43,900 nt of DNA, from NCBI GenBank assembly GCA_032718475.1, contig JAUCBJ010008492.1, positions 1 through 43,900 on the forward strand. The letters run 5' to 3'. Of this stretch, positions 10,300-20,329 are shown piece after piece. The stretch's first letter is position 1. Each line of letters opens with the position of its first letter. The notes below the pieces were generated by a model that made no database searches, was not told the DNA's origin, and was given only the letters and a program-made list of their open reading frames with translations. The DNA comes from Nemertoderma westbladi. Its lineage: Eukaryota > Xenacoelomorpha > Nemertodermatida > Nemertodermatidae. Made by a program: the position numbers and the translations under genes.

Positions 10300-13200
10300 T
10301 TAGGGTAGGGAAGTGGTCGTAGGAAGAGTATCTTGCCTTCCATAGTTTCCGGACAGTTTTCGGTCTTTTTCCAGTAAACATAAACGACCAGCTGGGCGAT
10401 TGAGTTGCTGTGTTACTTTCTCCGCTCCCTTGGCCTGTCTAATCTCCGCCGGGGTAAGATGAGGAGGCCATTCTTCTTCTTCTTTACTTAAGGAGTCGGA
10501 TCCACCTAACCAGCCTGGAGTATCTATCAGTTCTTGAGGAGTTGCTCCTCTGGAAGCGATGTCGGCTGGATTAATCATCCCAAGGCAATGTCTCCATTGA
10601 TCTACATTGGAGTTAATATCGTCATTATCTGAGGAGTATGGTGTTCCCTCAGTTGGATCGTCCACCTCACTGCTTTCCACTTCCCAATCGTTTACTTGAT
10701 ATATTTGTTCGTGTGGCATTCTCTCTTCGAGAGTTCTACGGGAAGGGCCAGTAAAGTACCAACCTACTCTAGTTCTTACCGCATAGGTTTGCAGTGGCTG
10801 TGGTTGAGCAGGCCGTTTCTCTAATGTTTCGAGCGCCTCGTGCGCGTTTTGGCCGATGAGTATTTGCACTCCAGGATAATCTGTCTGGAATCGAGGTATC
10901 TTAAGATGTTGGATGCTCTCATCTTCGTCCCAATTATAAAGGTCTGCTTGAGTAGTAGCAAAGTTCTTTATAGCCACCATTTTTATTGACCTTATGCCTT
11001 GTGTTCCTAACTTATCCTGGGGGGTGGACAACACACCTACATAGTAATCTGCCGTTAGGGTAGATTTCCAAACCTGTATAATTCCTGACATATTCAATTT
11101 AGTCCGGAACTTGGGTTGTCCAGCAAAGATATCTTCAGCTAGTTCTTGATCGATGAATGTTCCTGTGCTGCCGGAGTCAAGGAGGGCGTTCACTATGTAG
11201 CTTTTGTTAAGACCGTGAACTCTTACCTGAACTACAGGAAATTCTCTGATTCCTACGTTGGAAGCTGGAGCTTTCCAAGATGGTTGTTTGGCGAAAGTAG
11301 TTGGGGGAAACTCATCGTTGATGTCCTTTTCGTAAGTAAGTGCTCGATACACTGCGGTATTTATTAGATAACAGGATTCATTGGCGTCGGAGAATTCGTC
11401 AGTATAGAATCCTTCCATCTCAGACTCTTGATCAGTGTCGTTTACGTCACTAAATTGGACATGTAGTTCGGGCTCACTTACCTGACTCTGTCTGTCTCGT
11501 TCGAACTCACTGTGTAACAAGATGTGATGTTTCGCGCCACACTTTGCACACTTTATGTCGGAGTAACAGGTTCGCCGTTGGTGTCCTGATCTGAGGCAAT
11601 TATAGCATAACCGCTTATTCCACAGGACTGTACGTCTGTCTACAAGGGATTTCTTTAGAAATTCAGCACACACACTCAAACGGTGGGGCCCGTCGCACAG
11701 CGCACATTTTGGTTTGATGTTACTCACCTTAACTTGGTTAACGTTCTGCACTCTCGTTCTTTCTTCGGGCTTTCTTCCGTGAATTCTCTTAGGAGACGTA
11801 GGAGGAGTTGTTGTTACCTGTTCTCTCCTGTCACTGGTTCGAGACTTGTATTTACTTACGTCTTTATAGTTCTTGTTGTCATAGTAAGATTTTGCTGTGT
11901 CTTTCCCGCTGTCCTCTTCTTGAGAAGCTTGGCTTTCGCCGTCGTCAATATAACACACTGGTATTATCCTTCTCCTAGAAACGGGTTTCTCACTTACCTT
12001 ATTTTCCGATGTTTTCTCTCTGGACTGCCTTATGAGTTGTAATTTTACTTCACTATCTAAGAAAGACATGAGATCAGCCATGGTAGGACTTCGTCGTTGT
12101 TGTTCATTCATGTACAACACTTTCTTGTCCCAGCGTGTACATACTCCACCCTTTGGTAAAGTGGAGACTACGGCTCCAATAACCATGGAACTCTGATATT
12201 CATGCGACTTACCTAACCAGTCCAGTTGTCTACAGATCTCTTGAATTTCATCGGAAAACTCTATAATCCCGCTACTAAGGAAGTGTCGGGGGGCTACTAA
12301 TTTTGCATACAAATACTTAGCTATGTTATCCTTGTTACCATACCTGATGTTTAATGTATCCCAAACTTGTCTTAATCCATCTGGATGTCCAATAAACTTT
12401 AACGCCATTAACTTGGGAGGTCCTTCCAAGCACTTGATGAGGAATCTAAGTTTCTCTCCGTTAGATAGTACAGAGTTCTGTATGCTATCTTTGTAATATT
12501 CGTTGAAAGGTAACCATTTCATCTCATCTCCATTGAATTTGACGATCTCTCCCACTTTGACCGCTTGACGGGCTTCTGTTCTAGCCATCTGACGCGTAAA
12601 GCTTTCTTGGGCCATCGTGTTATTTAATATCGAATTATCGGTATATAAATTTCTCGGATCATTATCAGGTCTATAGGGAATATCATTAATAACAGGTCTA
12701 TAATCACCCTTAATAGGGTTTGTTATAGGAGTTTCAACTTCACTAGCAGTATAGATGCGTGTAGGCTCCACACCTTGCGCATGTAATACTTCAGACCTAA
12801 CAGGTTGACACAATGTTACAGGGGGTATTGGTATGCCCTTTTGTATATAGACTAATTTGTCGCGTTCTAGCGCGATACTTTGCTGCACTTCTTGCAACTC
12901 TGCTCTACCTTCCCTCACTGTTCCCTTAAGTTGGTGGACAGTCTCCTGCATCTGTCCTAGCAGGAGATTCATCCCCCGCCGTCCCTCTTCCACCCACTCA
13001 ACCGCCGAAGCGGGAGTCGCCAACATAGTAGCGGGCTGACGCGGGACGACGGGAGACAAATTTTTGATTTCTCTCTCTGCTATCTGGACAGGGATATTCT
13101 CTTGGACTGTTCCACCGGGTACAGGCAGTGTAGTACTATGTAAAGGGAATTTAGAGTTAAGCTCTGGAAGTACAGGGGTCTCTAACACAGAAGTGACTTT

Positions 13201-14988
13201 TGGAACGACAGGCCTAATTATCTCAGGCTCATCAACTATTGTAGAGAGTCTTTGGACCTTAATACTTTGGGCTGTAGGTTCCATACTACTCAAGTCTGTG
13301 CTAGCTAGCTGTCTTCTAACAGCTGGGGGCAAATCAGGCAATTTGCGACGGTAAGATGTTTTTCTACGCCTACTTAGATGAGATCTATTTCCTCCGCCTT
13401 CAGGATCGGTAGTCTCGCCTTCCTCCGAGGATGTGTATCCCTGGTGCTTGGGAGTAGATTTTCTCATCATCTGCATTTGATTAGCAGTAAACTGTTTATT
13501 TATACTGTCTTGCGTCTCTTGCAGATTCTCCAACTCCAATTGGATAGTCTCCTCAGAAGCTCTACGTTCTGCTTCTGCCACTGCTGCTTTTCTTTCTGCT
13601 TCTGCTTCTGCCGCCTTTCTTTCGGCTTCTGCTTCTGCTTCTGCCACTGCTGCTTTTCTTTCTGCTTCTGCTTCTGCTTCTGCTGCCTTTCTTTCGGCTT
13701 CTGCTTCTGCTTCTGCCGCCTTTCTTTCGGCTTCTGCTTTTGCCGACTTTCTTTCGGCTTCTGCTTCTGCCGCCTTTCTTTCGGCTTCTGCTTCTGCCGC
13801 CGCTGCTGCTGCCACCTTTCTTTTCTCTATCCATTCTTTCTTTACTTGTTCTTCTCGGACTCTAGTGAGGCGGAGTTTTTCATCACATTCAGCTTGGTTT
13901 GCAGCTAACATTTCCGCATCGATTGAGTCCAACACAAGCTTGGTTCCTTCACTATTAGGGGAAAGTCCAGACAGCCGTCTCCTCAACTCTTCGTCTCCTA
14001 GGAATCGCTGATAGTTGGACAAATAAATGTCGATAGCGTCTCTAGTTCGCGGCTTCTCGGCGGTCTCTTCGCTTTCCGCTTGAGAAAGGGTGACATCAGT
14101 TTGTTCTTCATGGGGTGATCTCTCAGCCAGCTGGGATTTCCACTGGGCCGTTTCCTGCACTTTGAGATCTACCCGATGTAACCAAGTTTTGACAGCAACC
14201 TGCAGCGACGTGTCCTGTCTTCTTTTGGAAGTTTCCTCAAAGGCTGAGAGGATTAGTCGTATGCGTAGGGTTCTTTCGCGTATTTGGTATAGCAGCTCTT
14301 CCTGCTCTTGAGGTCCTTGAGGTTGTCGAAACAGTTGTTCTTCCAATCGCTCCAAGGAGCCGAAGAATCCCTGCACATATCCTGCTGCCGACCTCTTCCA
14401 AACAGCTGGATCCATTGTATCTTTAGCCACTCCCATCCTGTGTATATCTTCCCAAGTAGCCTCGGACAGATCCAACGGGAGTCCGAGTCCGGGAAAGTTC
14501 CATTGTGACTCGACAATAGACTTCAATTCTTCCCTGGCGTATCCCGCATAATTATCTTGGGTCGCTCGCTTATTCCTCGCCCAATCGGCTTGATGTTCCT
14601 CTACCGCAATGAATATAGTAGTTAGCACTGCAGCAGGAAGGGTAAGAAGGGGGTCCGAGTAGACTGTAGCAGCCATCTGCACTCCGCGTTCGGGGGTCAG
14701 CTCTACAGTATCCGAACTACTGGAGCTATCGGGTCGCTGGGAAGTAGGTTCTTGACCAAGATTTTGCTGCGATAGGACAACTGCCTCTTGGTTCCGTTTG
14801 ACCTGTGCCCGAGTACCTATGATGGACCTATGGTGGATTAGCCTAGGGTCTGATACTACTGGAGGGATGACCTTTTTTGCAGTAGGAGGTGAGCTGAACT
14901 CCTTTCTTAATCGCTCCACACTCCTATCTGAGTCACAGATAGTTGTATCGATCAGACTGTCTGACAGGTTTTGCTGAGTGTCAGACAT
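10300..14988 (-). CDS. BEL/Pao Gag-protease polyprotein with RT and RNase H deleted (1562 aa)
   Basis: A single ORF without a gag-pol frameshift, as is usual for BEL/Pao. Domains: N-terminal region; an Ala/Glu/Lys/Arg coiled coil of AEAEAERKAA repeats at about 386-476; a Pao-type capsid segment (FNGDEMKWLPFNEYY, about 815-900); three zinc knuckles at about 1096-1155 (CALCDGPH, CYNCLRSGH, CAKCGAKHH); a retropepsin-like protease with ALLDSGSTGTF near 1270; and the Pao signature QTYAVRTRVGWYFTGPS near 1412. At about residue 1463 it jumps from NSNVDQ to WRHCLGMINPADIASRG, the sequence that normally lies between RNase H and integrase. The whole RT and RNase H are therefore missing while the frame is kept. 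After about 90 residues the ORF ends without integrase. It cannot encode autonomous transposition. Confidence 0.9.
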   Translation of the reverse strand: MSDTQQNLSDSLIDTTICDSDRSVERLRKEFSSPPTAKKVIPPVVSDPRLIHHRSIIGTRAQVKRNQEAVVLSQQNLGQEPTSQRPDSSSSSDTVELTPERGVQMAATVYSDPLLTLPAAVLTTIFIAVEEHQADWARNKRATQDNYAGYAREELKSIVESQWNFPGLGLPLDLSEATWEDIHRMGVAKDTMDPAVWKRSAAGYVQGFFGSLERLEEQLFRQPQGPQEQEELLYQIRERTLRIRLILSAFEETSKRRQDTSLQVAVKTWLHRVDLKVQETAQWKSQLAERSPHEEQTDVTLSQAESEETAEKPRTRDAIDIYLSNYQRFLGDEELRRRLSGLSPNSEGTKLVLDSIDAEMLAANQAECDEKLRLTRVREEQVKKEWIEKRKVAAAAAAEAEAERKAAEAEAERKSAKAEAERKAAEAEAEAERKAAEAEAEAERKAAVAEAEAEAERKAAEAEAERKAAVAEAERRASEETIQLELENLQETQDSINKQFTANQMQMMRKSTPKHQGYTSSEEGETTDPEGGGNRSHLSRRRKTSYRRKLPDLPPAVRRQLASTDLSSMEPTAQSIKVQRLSTIVDEPEIIRPVVPKVTSVLETPVLPELNSKFPLHSTTLPVPGGTVQENIPVQIAEREIKNLSPVVPRQPATMLATPASAVEWVEEGRRGMNLLLGQMQETVHQLKGTVREGRAELQEVQQSIALERDKLVYIQKGIPIPPVTLCQPVRSEVLHAQGVEPTRIYTASEVETPITNPIKGDYRPVINDIPYRPDNDPRNLYTDNSILNNTMAQESFTRQMARTEARQAVKVGEIVKFNGDEMKWLPFNEYYKDSIQNSVLSNGEKLRFLIKCLEGPPKLMALKFIGHPDGLRQVWDTLNIRYGNKDNIAKYLYAKLVAPRHFLSSGIIEFSDEIQEICRQLDWLGKSHEYQSSMVIGAVVSTLPKGGVCTRWDKKVLYMNEQQRRSPTMADLMSFLDSEVKLQLIRQSREKTSENKVSEKPVSRRRIIPVCYIDDGESQASQEEDSGKDTAKSYYDNKNYKDVSKYKSRTSDRREQVTTTPPTSPKRIHGRKPEERTRVQNVNQVKVSNIKPKCALCDGPHRLSVCAEFLKKSLVDRRTVLWNKRLCYNCLRSGHQRRTCYSDIKCAKCGAKHHILLHSEFERDRQSQVSEPELHVQFSDVNDTDQESEMEGFYTDEFSDANESCYLINTAVYRALTYEKDINDEFPPTTFAKQPSWKAPASNVGIREFPVVQVRVHGLNKSYIVNALLDSGSTGTFIDQELAEDIFAGQPKFRTKLNMSGIIQVWKSTLTADYYVGVLSTPQDKLGTQGIRSIKMVAIKNFATTQADLYNWDEDESIQHLKIPRFQTDYPGVQILIGQNAHEALETLEKRPAQPQPLQTYAVRTRVGWYFTGPSRRTLEERMPHEQIYQVNDWEVESSEVDDPTEGTPYSSDNDDINSNVDQWRHCLGMINPADIASRGATPQELIDTPGWLGGSDSLSKEEEEWPPHLTPAEIRQAKGAEKVTQQLNRPAGRLCLLEKDRKLSGNYGRQDTLPTTTSLP

Positions 14989-15123
14989 GTTTAGCTATAC
15001 AGTTGAATGTCTACTACTATAGTTTCAGTTAAAGCAAGTCTGGTAATTCAGTATGACCGCAAGCCTAGCGATTTATTACCGATACCGTTACTCAGTGTAA
15101 CGTGATATGTATACAATATATTA

Positions 15124-15370
15124 GAATACCGGTATGCTTATAATATATATAAGTATTATTACAGACTAGATTTGTCACAGAGTACCGGTATATTATTTTA
15201 GCACAAATATATATAAATATATAGTAGGCCTATAGTGAATACCGGTATACAGCTTACACTTATAGTATATATAAGTATAATTATGGACTAGAATCAAGTA
15301 CAGAGTACCGGTATGATTTTAGCTCAAATTTATAGAAATAAATATAATAAGCCTATGGTAAATACCGGTA
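15124..15370. repeat. ~115-bp tandem repeat with TACCGGTAT palindromes
   Basis: Units begin at 15124, 15237 and about 15360 with GAATACCGGTAT or AAATACCGGTAT. Inside each are TATATATAAGTAT, a GACTAGA word, CAGAGTACCGGTAT and GGCCTAT or GCCTAT. There are two full units and the start of a third. Confidence 0.75.
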
Positions 15371-16303
15371 TGTCAATTATTTTAGAATAATTGAATTTCT
15401 GAATATTTTAGGGTTACTGGGTTACTTTAACTTACTTTATTACCGTTATTTAAGCAGTAGTCCAACTGATTTTGAGACCTAGTTGTTGTATGGCAGGCCT
15501 ACTATTTATAAATCGTTTGAGTTGATTTATAATAGATATATACCCGTGTAAAAAGGGGTTTGTCAATATTTGAAATAAATGTTATTATTTCTGGGGGAGT
15601 CACTACACAGAAGCTGTACGCTCTCAGTGAAGTGTTACTTATCGAGACACTAAAACTGATAATTCTAATTTACTTAAGTTACTTAATACTACAAATTACT
15701 TACGATATGGGTGAGATTAATTCTCTAATTAAAATACAACAAAATATGACGTACGAAATTTTTAGGGTAATTTTACAGGAAGTCTAAAAACCAGCCTAAC
15801 AAAGGGTTAGATTTCTGGTTATTACAACGGACAGGGTACTACGGTATTTGAAATAATAAGTAGTAGTAAATATACTGTACTGTCCAGATAGGAAAATACC
15901 ACCGCCTGACGACCTATAACCGTATCGCTATAGGTACTACGTTATGTATCACGGATTGTTCCTACCCAGAAGTTAATAGAGCTAACGAATGTGCCTATCA
16001 ACCACTTTACAACACAAATATACTGCCTACACACTAATTACTTCGGAAAGCACTGTACACTAAACCCTAAATTAGGTACAAGTACCGGTACAACAAATAA
16101 TCAGTAGTTAAATATACTTGAACAGTTAAAAGAACCACGGCATCTGCTGGAGTGACCAGAGCACAAAGTCACCAGTCTTGTCCTACGCCAAGCAGCCCGT
16201 GTAGTACCGGGGTTAATTTAACTATAACGGTATGTATAACAAGCACAATTACTGTAGGGATAAACTTGGGGACATGAATGTTGCGAATAATCGCATAAAC
16301 TCT

Positions 16304-16885
16304 GAATAATAAATATTACGCTACCCGTACAGAATACTCAAACAAAATACAAACCAAACGCTGGCAGACTACCACCAAGCCTAAATAAACTACCGTACGT
16401 GTAGCTTCTGAAATGGTTAGTTAGTATGCGTTCTAACACGGTAGTACGACTTATTCTTTAAGAGGGGATTGACCTTACAGCATGTGGCTGCCCCAACTTA
16501 CTAACAGCACTTTATCAGACAAACTCCACACACACAGCAATCTCTTCAGTCCTAATAATAGCTAGACAACAATCCAGCCTACAAAATATCTGAGTAATAA
16601 CTATTACGGTACCTGAACAGACCACACAAACAAACACAGGCTAAAACACTGGCAGACTACGATCAAGCCTAAATAAACTACAGTATATGCAGATTCTGAA
16701 ACAGTTAGTTAGTATGCGTTCTAACACGGTAGTACGACTTATTCTTTAAGAGGGGATTGACCTTACAGCATATGGCTGCCCCAACTTACTAACGGCACTT
16801 TATCAGACAAACTCTACACACGCCGTAATCTCTCCAAACCCAACAACAGTCAGACAGCAGTTCAGCCTACAATTCTCTGAACAAT
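16304..16885. repeat. 288-bp tandem duplication in BEL leader
   Basis: CTGGCAGACTAC starts at 16361 and again at 16649. The following ~170 bases (through TAACACGGTAGTACGACT and AGAGGGGATTGACCTTACAG) are nearly identical, with diverged flanks. Two units in direct orientation. Confidence 0.8.
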
Positions 16886-17052
16886 CTGAGCAGACTTACA
16901 CGTCTTCAGCTCAATATTAACTTACTAGGAAATAAAACTGCAGAAATAGACCTAAGTAAAATCCCAATAAAAACCAGGCGTCCCCGATTTAATATCGAGA
17001 CCTACCGGTATACAATAATCAAAATCGAATAATATTAATGTACTTATACAGC

Positions 17053-17166
17053 AGTACCGGTTAGGACAGTTGGGCCTACAGACCTACAGAAGTACCGGTT
17101 CTGTCAGTTGGACCTACGGACCTACAGCAGTACCGGTTCTGGCAGTTGGGCCTCCTGACCTACAGA
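17053..17166. repeat. three 38-bp tandem units in BEL leader
   Basis: AGTACCGGTT recurs at 17053, 17091, 17129 and 17167 with exact 38-bp spacing. The intervening sequence is CAGTTGGGCCTA..GACCTACAG. The array sits about 80 bases inside the sense-strand 5' LTR, where packaging or primer-related signals would lie. Confidence 0.85.
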
Positions 17167-17244
17167 AGTACCGGTTCAGGTTTACCGGTCACTACGGTAT
17201 TTTGCAACCTTATTGCTTACTGCAATAAGATCGATAACTGTTAT

Positions 17245-18437
17245 TGTTCGCGCTTTTGAAGACCTTTAGCAGTTTAACCTGCCAAAATTTATATGTCTTT
17301 TAGTTAATTAAAACACCTTTAGCATACGACAATATTTTATGCTAATAAACAAAACATTACCCGAAGCCAGCCCATGCGCGATCATTCACCCGATGGATCT
17401 ACACCCGGGAGGCTGAATTCGGCTGCTTAAATTTTATTATTGCAGTGTAAGGTTGCAGTGTAAACCTACTGTATTATTCGATTGATCGTTATTAATTAAT
17501 TTCTGACAGATATTATTGGCTTTCGGGAAATATTAACAGTTCCTTTAGGACGTGGCGCTCTATCTATTTAAACAGAACTAGGACTTATACTAAACGCAAC
17601 GATACTGCTTATGATTAAAGTATAAGGCGCATTCTTTAGGAAATGCTTTGTTACCAATCACAATCATGCACACTATTCTGCCGACCGTCAGTAAATTTGA
17701 TCACACATAAAGAGAGCAGCAATTGACTCATGTAGGGTCTGCTAAATAACATTAGATTCAATACACACCACATTAATATAAATCGCAATTGTTATATATA
17801 GCCCGTCTCTCTAACCTGTAGTGTATCAAGAAAATTGGGAATTTTGGGTGATTTATCCGTATTCTCCAAAGAGCAATATTTCCATCAACAAATAGATACA
17901 ATTTATAACTGACGGTAAATAACAGTACAAACAATATGATTAATAGTGAGTTAATTAGATCAGATAAGTTGATTGATTAGATAACAGTTATACTTTCGAT
18001 AATTTAAGCAGTTTTACTAGAGTTCTTCCCAAAAGCCGGTGTTATGGCGAAAAAAGGGAACACAACAACAGAATCATATAAAGAATCATATGACTAGAAT
18101 AACTATACGAGGATACCAACTACCCTTATTCCCCGAAGCTCCCGTCCAACACAGAGGATGAGCAGTGAGATAGGAAAATTCAGTTCAGTAGCTCTGGGAT
18201 AGGTCAAAATCCACGCCCACTCAAATTCTATTGGCCGATACGGACAGCAGGGCTAAGGCAACCTCCCTAAGCTGGTTGGCCGATCGAACAGAACCCAGAT
18301 ACCTTCGTACAGCCCATCAGCCAATCAGCCGGTAGCTTGCATTATTCTAGCTAGATATCCCTTTTTAGAGTATTCAGCGACTGGGGGGAACTGGTTAGCA
18401 AAGCAAATGAATCAGTTATCCCACAAAAGCTTTTACA
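17245..18437 (-). repeat. BEL element 5' LTR (promoter LTR)
   Basis: A 1193-bp copy of 5923-7115, starting TG and ending CA. It is followed by GGTTG, the 5-bp target duplication. In the sense direction (minus) it precedes the leader and gag. I could not define a TATA box or poly(A) site with confidence. Confidence 0.93.
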
Positions 18438-18559
18438 GGTTGCAATATTTGTAATTAGTATGTTGAACGATATTCAAACTAACAATATTTTTCCTTGAGA
18501 TATATTTATTTGCATAATTTTTTACTTGTGATAAGTCTCGATATTCCTCACTTATTTAT

Positions 18560-18810
18560 ACCTTGCGCTGCCATGTGCAGGTCTGGAGTGGAGTTTACTT
18601 CTAACCAGCTATTGTGGATTACCATCTGCCATGCGAGACACCCCAGCATCCGGGTATACGGGTCCTTAACAAAGAACCAATTGGGCCTAATTTCATGACA
18701 AGTTTATGCCCTTGGTAAGAGGGTCTAATGTAATCTCATGTGGCACCTCCTTTATGCTGGATGGCGGTAGCAGGTTTCTGATTTCAATGACCCAGAATAT
18801 ATGACCTAAA
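18560..18810 (-). mobile_element. old LINE fragment, 5'-UTR part
   Basis: It matches 29640-29945, the 5' UTR of the full-length LINE, with many substitutions and gaps. Shared words in order are CAGGT, CTTCTAACCAGC, GGTCCTTAA, GTAAGAGGGTCTA and GGCACCTCCTTTATGCTG. The adjoining ORF section is absent. Confidence 0.7.
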
Positions 18811-18829
18811 CACAACTGCTACTAGTACT

Positions 18830-19270
18830 TCAGCATGCTGAATTGCATCTGCATTATATACTATTACATATATTAAGAATGCTGTGCTGGCTTGTCGTCA
18901 AAATTACACTGCCACAACGCCCTGTTACCCATGACATTTGCAGGATCATCCGCATATTCAAGGCTTGTGTCCTCTAAGATTCGTCTCAAAAAAGTAATAG
19001 GCTGTCCATCATACTTATTCACTCTACGAGGCCACCAAAGCACAAGATTATGCACTGCCTGATCCTCATGGCGAAATCAATGTCTTACAAAGTGGAGGCA
19101 GTTCTGTTGAAGTGTCAAGCTAGGGGCGACTAATGAAACAACTCCAATGTTGTATAGAGTTTGATGATGTGCTCATTGTACTTTAAACAATGAACCCAGA
19201 GCATTTTTTTTGAAAGTGCCATCTAAGGATTTGATATCCTCTGCAATTAGAGCCCAGCATGGATGGTGTT
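18830..19270 (-). mobile_element. old, diverged 5'-truncated copy of the LINE 3' end
   Basis: Homologous to 26215-26640 but clearly diverged. On the minus strand it encodes HNLVLWWPRRVNKYDGQPIT..LRRILEDTSL, a mutated form of the LINE C-terminus. There is a ~15-bp insertion in the 3' UTR near 18860. It lies beside the 5'-UTR fragment, so the two come from different insertions or a rearranged one. Confidence 0.75.
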
Positions 19271-19590
19271 AAATCTACTATACGAAATCTAATTAAGTGC
19301 GAATAATATGTTATTACATACTTTATTTTTTGTACAAAGAACAACCTCAGGGCCATTTGCATGGAAATTAAGAGTTTTCATTCATCATTACTTATGGGTC
19401 AGAAGCCAAGGTAGGGAAAAATTCTGGAAGCAAACAAATATATTACAACCATCTCACCAAAATCCTCCTCTGTGAGAACACAAATGCAAACTGATGTTTA
19501 TTGTATTGCAGTGGGTATCCCCCTCTCTCTCATTGGATCCTATCATCAGTCTGAGAATGCTGAAAATATGTTACACGCTGATGACTGGAC
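19271..19590. other. no feature seen
   Basis: Unique-looking sequence between LINE fragments. A 76-codon frame at 19472 runs into the LINE 3' end and is not a gene. It might include remains of the missing 5' LTR of the Gypsy element downstream, but I find no match to that element's 3' end. Confidence 0.4.
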
Positions 19591-19594
19591 GATG

Positions 19595-20259
19595 CTACTA
19601 GGATCGGCATGCTGCATTGCAGCTGCATTTTTAAGAATGCTGTGCCGGCTTGTCAACAAAATTGCACCGCCACAACTCCCTATCACCCATGACATTTGCT
19701 AGATCATCCGCATCTTTAAGGCCAGTGTCCTTTAAGATGCGTCTCAAGAAAGTCATGGGCTGTCCACCATGCTTATTCACTCCATGAGGCTGCCAAAGTA
19801 CAAGATTATGCACTGGCTGGTCCTCACGGCGAAAGCAATGTCCTGCAAAGCGGAGGCGATTTTGTTCTAGTGTCAAGCTTGGGGGAACCAATGAGACACC
19901 TCCAATGTTATATAGTGTCTGGTTGGAGATGTGGGCATTGTACTTGACACAATGAACCCGGCGTAGCATTCTTGTGAATGTGCCATCCAAAGATTTGGTG
20001 TCCTCAGCAGTTAGAGCCCAGCATGGACTCCCGTAGAGGAGTACTGGAACTACTGCTGCTCTAAATAATCAGACCTTAAGTTTCCGATTAATTCTCGGTG
20101 ACTTCCAAATCCTGGAAAGCCTATTCAAGGCTGCCCATGCCTTTCCCTTACGTATTCGAAGGTCCTCACCTGACTTCCGGATCCATGATCCCAGGTAACA
20201 GAAGTCGTCCACATGCTCAAGCATACCATCCTTTGAGCTTATGCTCATCCGATCAGAGA
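19595..20259 (-). mobile_element. young 5'-truncated LINE copy (copy A)
   Basis: Nearly identical to the 3' ~665 bases of the full-length LINE at 26200. It begins with the (CTA)n-type 3' tail and stops at GATCAGAGA, within the RT C-terminal region. The minus-strand frame 19990-19631 is still open. It is directly followed by the Gypsy primer-binding-site region, so it disrupted or replaced the 5' LTR. A partial duplication (TGACTGGACGAT / TGACCAGGACGAT) is possible. Confidence 0.85.
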
Positions 20260-20266
20260 ACTGAAC

Positions 20267-20284
20267 TGGTGACCAGGACGATCA
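20267..20284 (+). promoter_or_regulatory. primer-binding site, tRNA-Trp-like
   Basis: TGGTGACCAGGACGATC resembles the Trp-tRNA complement TGGTGACCCCGACGTGA used by CsRn1-type elements (established for the clade). It differs in the middle. It lies 63 bases before gag. Confidence 0.55.
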
Positions 20285-20329
20285 AGAACTTTCACTAGCT
20301 GACACACCCTGCACACTGGGAAGCAACAG

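Larger units (their letters stand above)
14989..17244 (-). other. BEL leader (5' UTR), 2.26 kb, repeat-rich
   Basis: Lies between the sense-strand 5' LTR and the Gag start. It is non-coding and contains three separate internal repeats (15124-15370, 16304-16885, 17053-17166) and many TACCGGTA palindromes. No TGG-starting tRNA primer-binding site is visible directly after the LTR (sense sequence begins ATAACAGTTATCG), so the primer is unidentified. Confidence 0.6.
5918..18442 (-). mobile_element. 12.5-kb BEL/Pao LTR retrotransposon with TSD
   Basis: Direct 1193-bp terminal repeats at 5923-7115 and 17245-18437 begin TG and end CA. The 5-bp duplication GGTTG lies at 5918-5922 and 18438-18442. 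Coding strand and polypurine tract both give a minus orientation. Order in the sense direction: LTR, 2.26-kb leader with three internal repeat arrays, gag-protease ORF (14988-10300), 1.4 kb of non-coding DNA, accessory ORFs (8868-7194), PPT, LTR. The RT and RNase H section is deleted. By eye the LTRs differ at about four positions, so insertion was recent. Confidence 0.92.

Noticed and set aside
13562-13834. Arg/Ser/Lys-rich minus-strand frame resembling an SR protein
   Set aside because: It is another frame of the same GAAGCAGAAGC-type repeat coding for the Gag coiled coil.
13378-13908. Open + strand frame of 176 codons rich in Cys, Phe and Leu
   Set aside because: It is the reverse reading of the Ala/Glu/Lys coiled-coil repeats of the BEL Gag on the other strand; the composition follows directly from those repeats.
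19472-19702. Possible host exon ending at TTGCAG near 19510
   Set aside because: The frame runs into the LINE 3' end, and the crystallin protein is already continuous across this intron.
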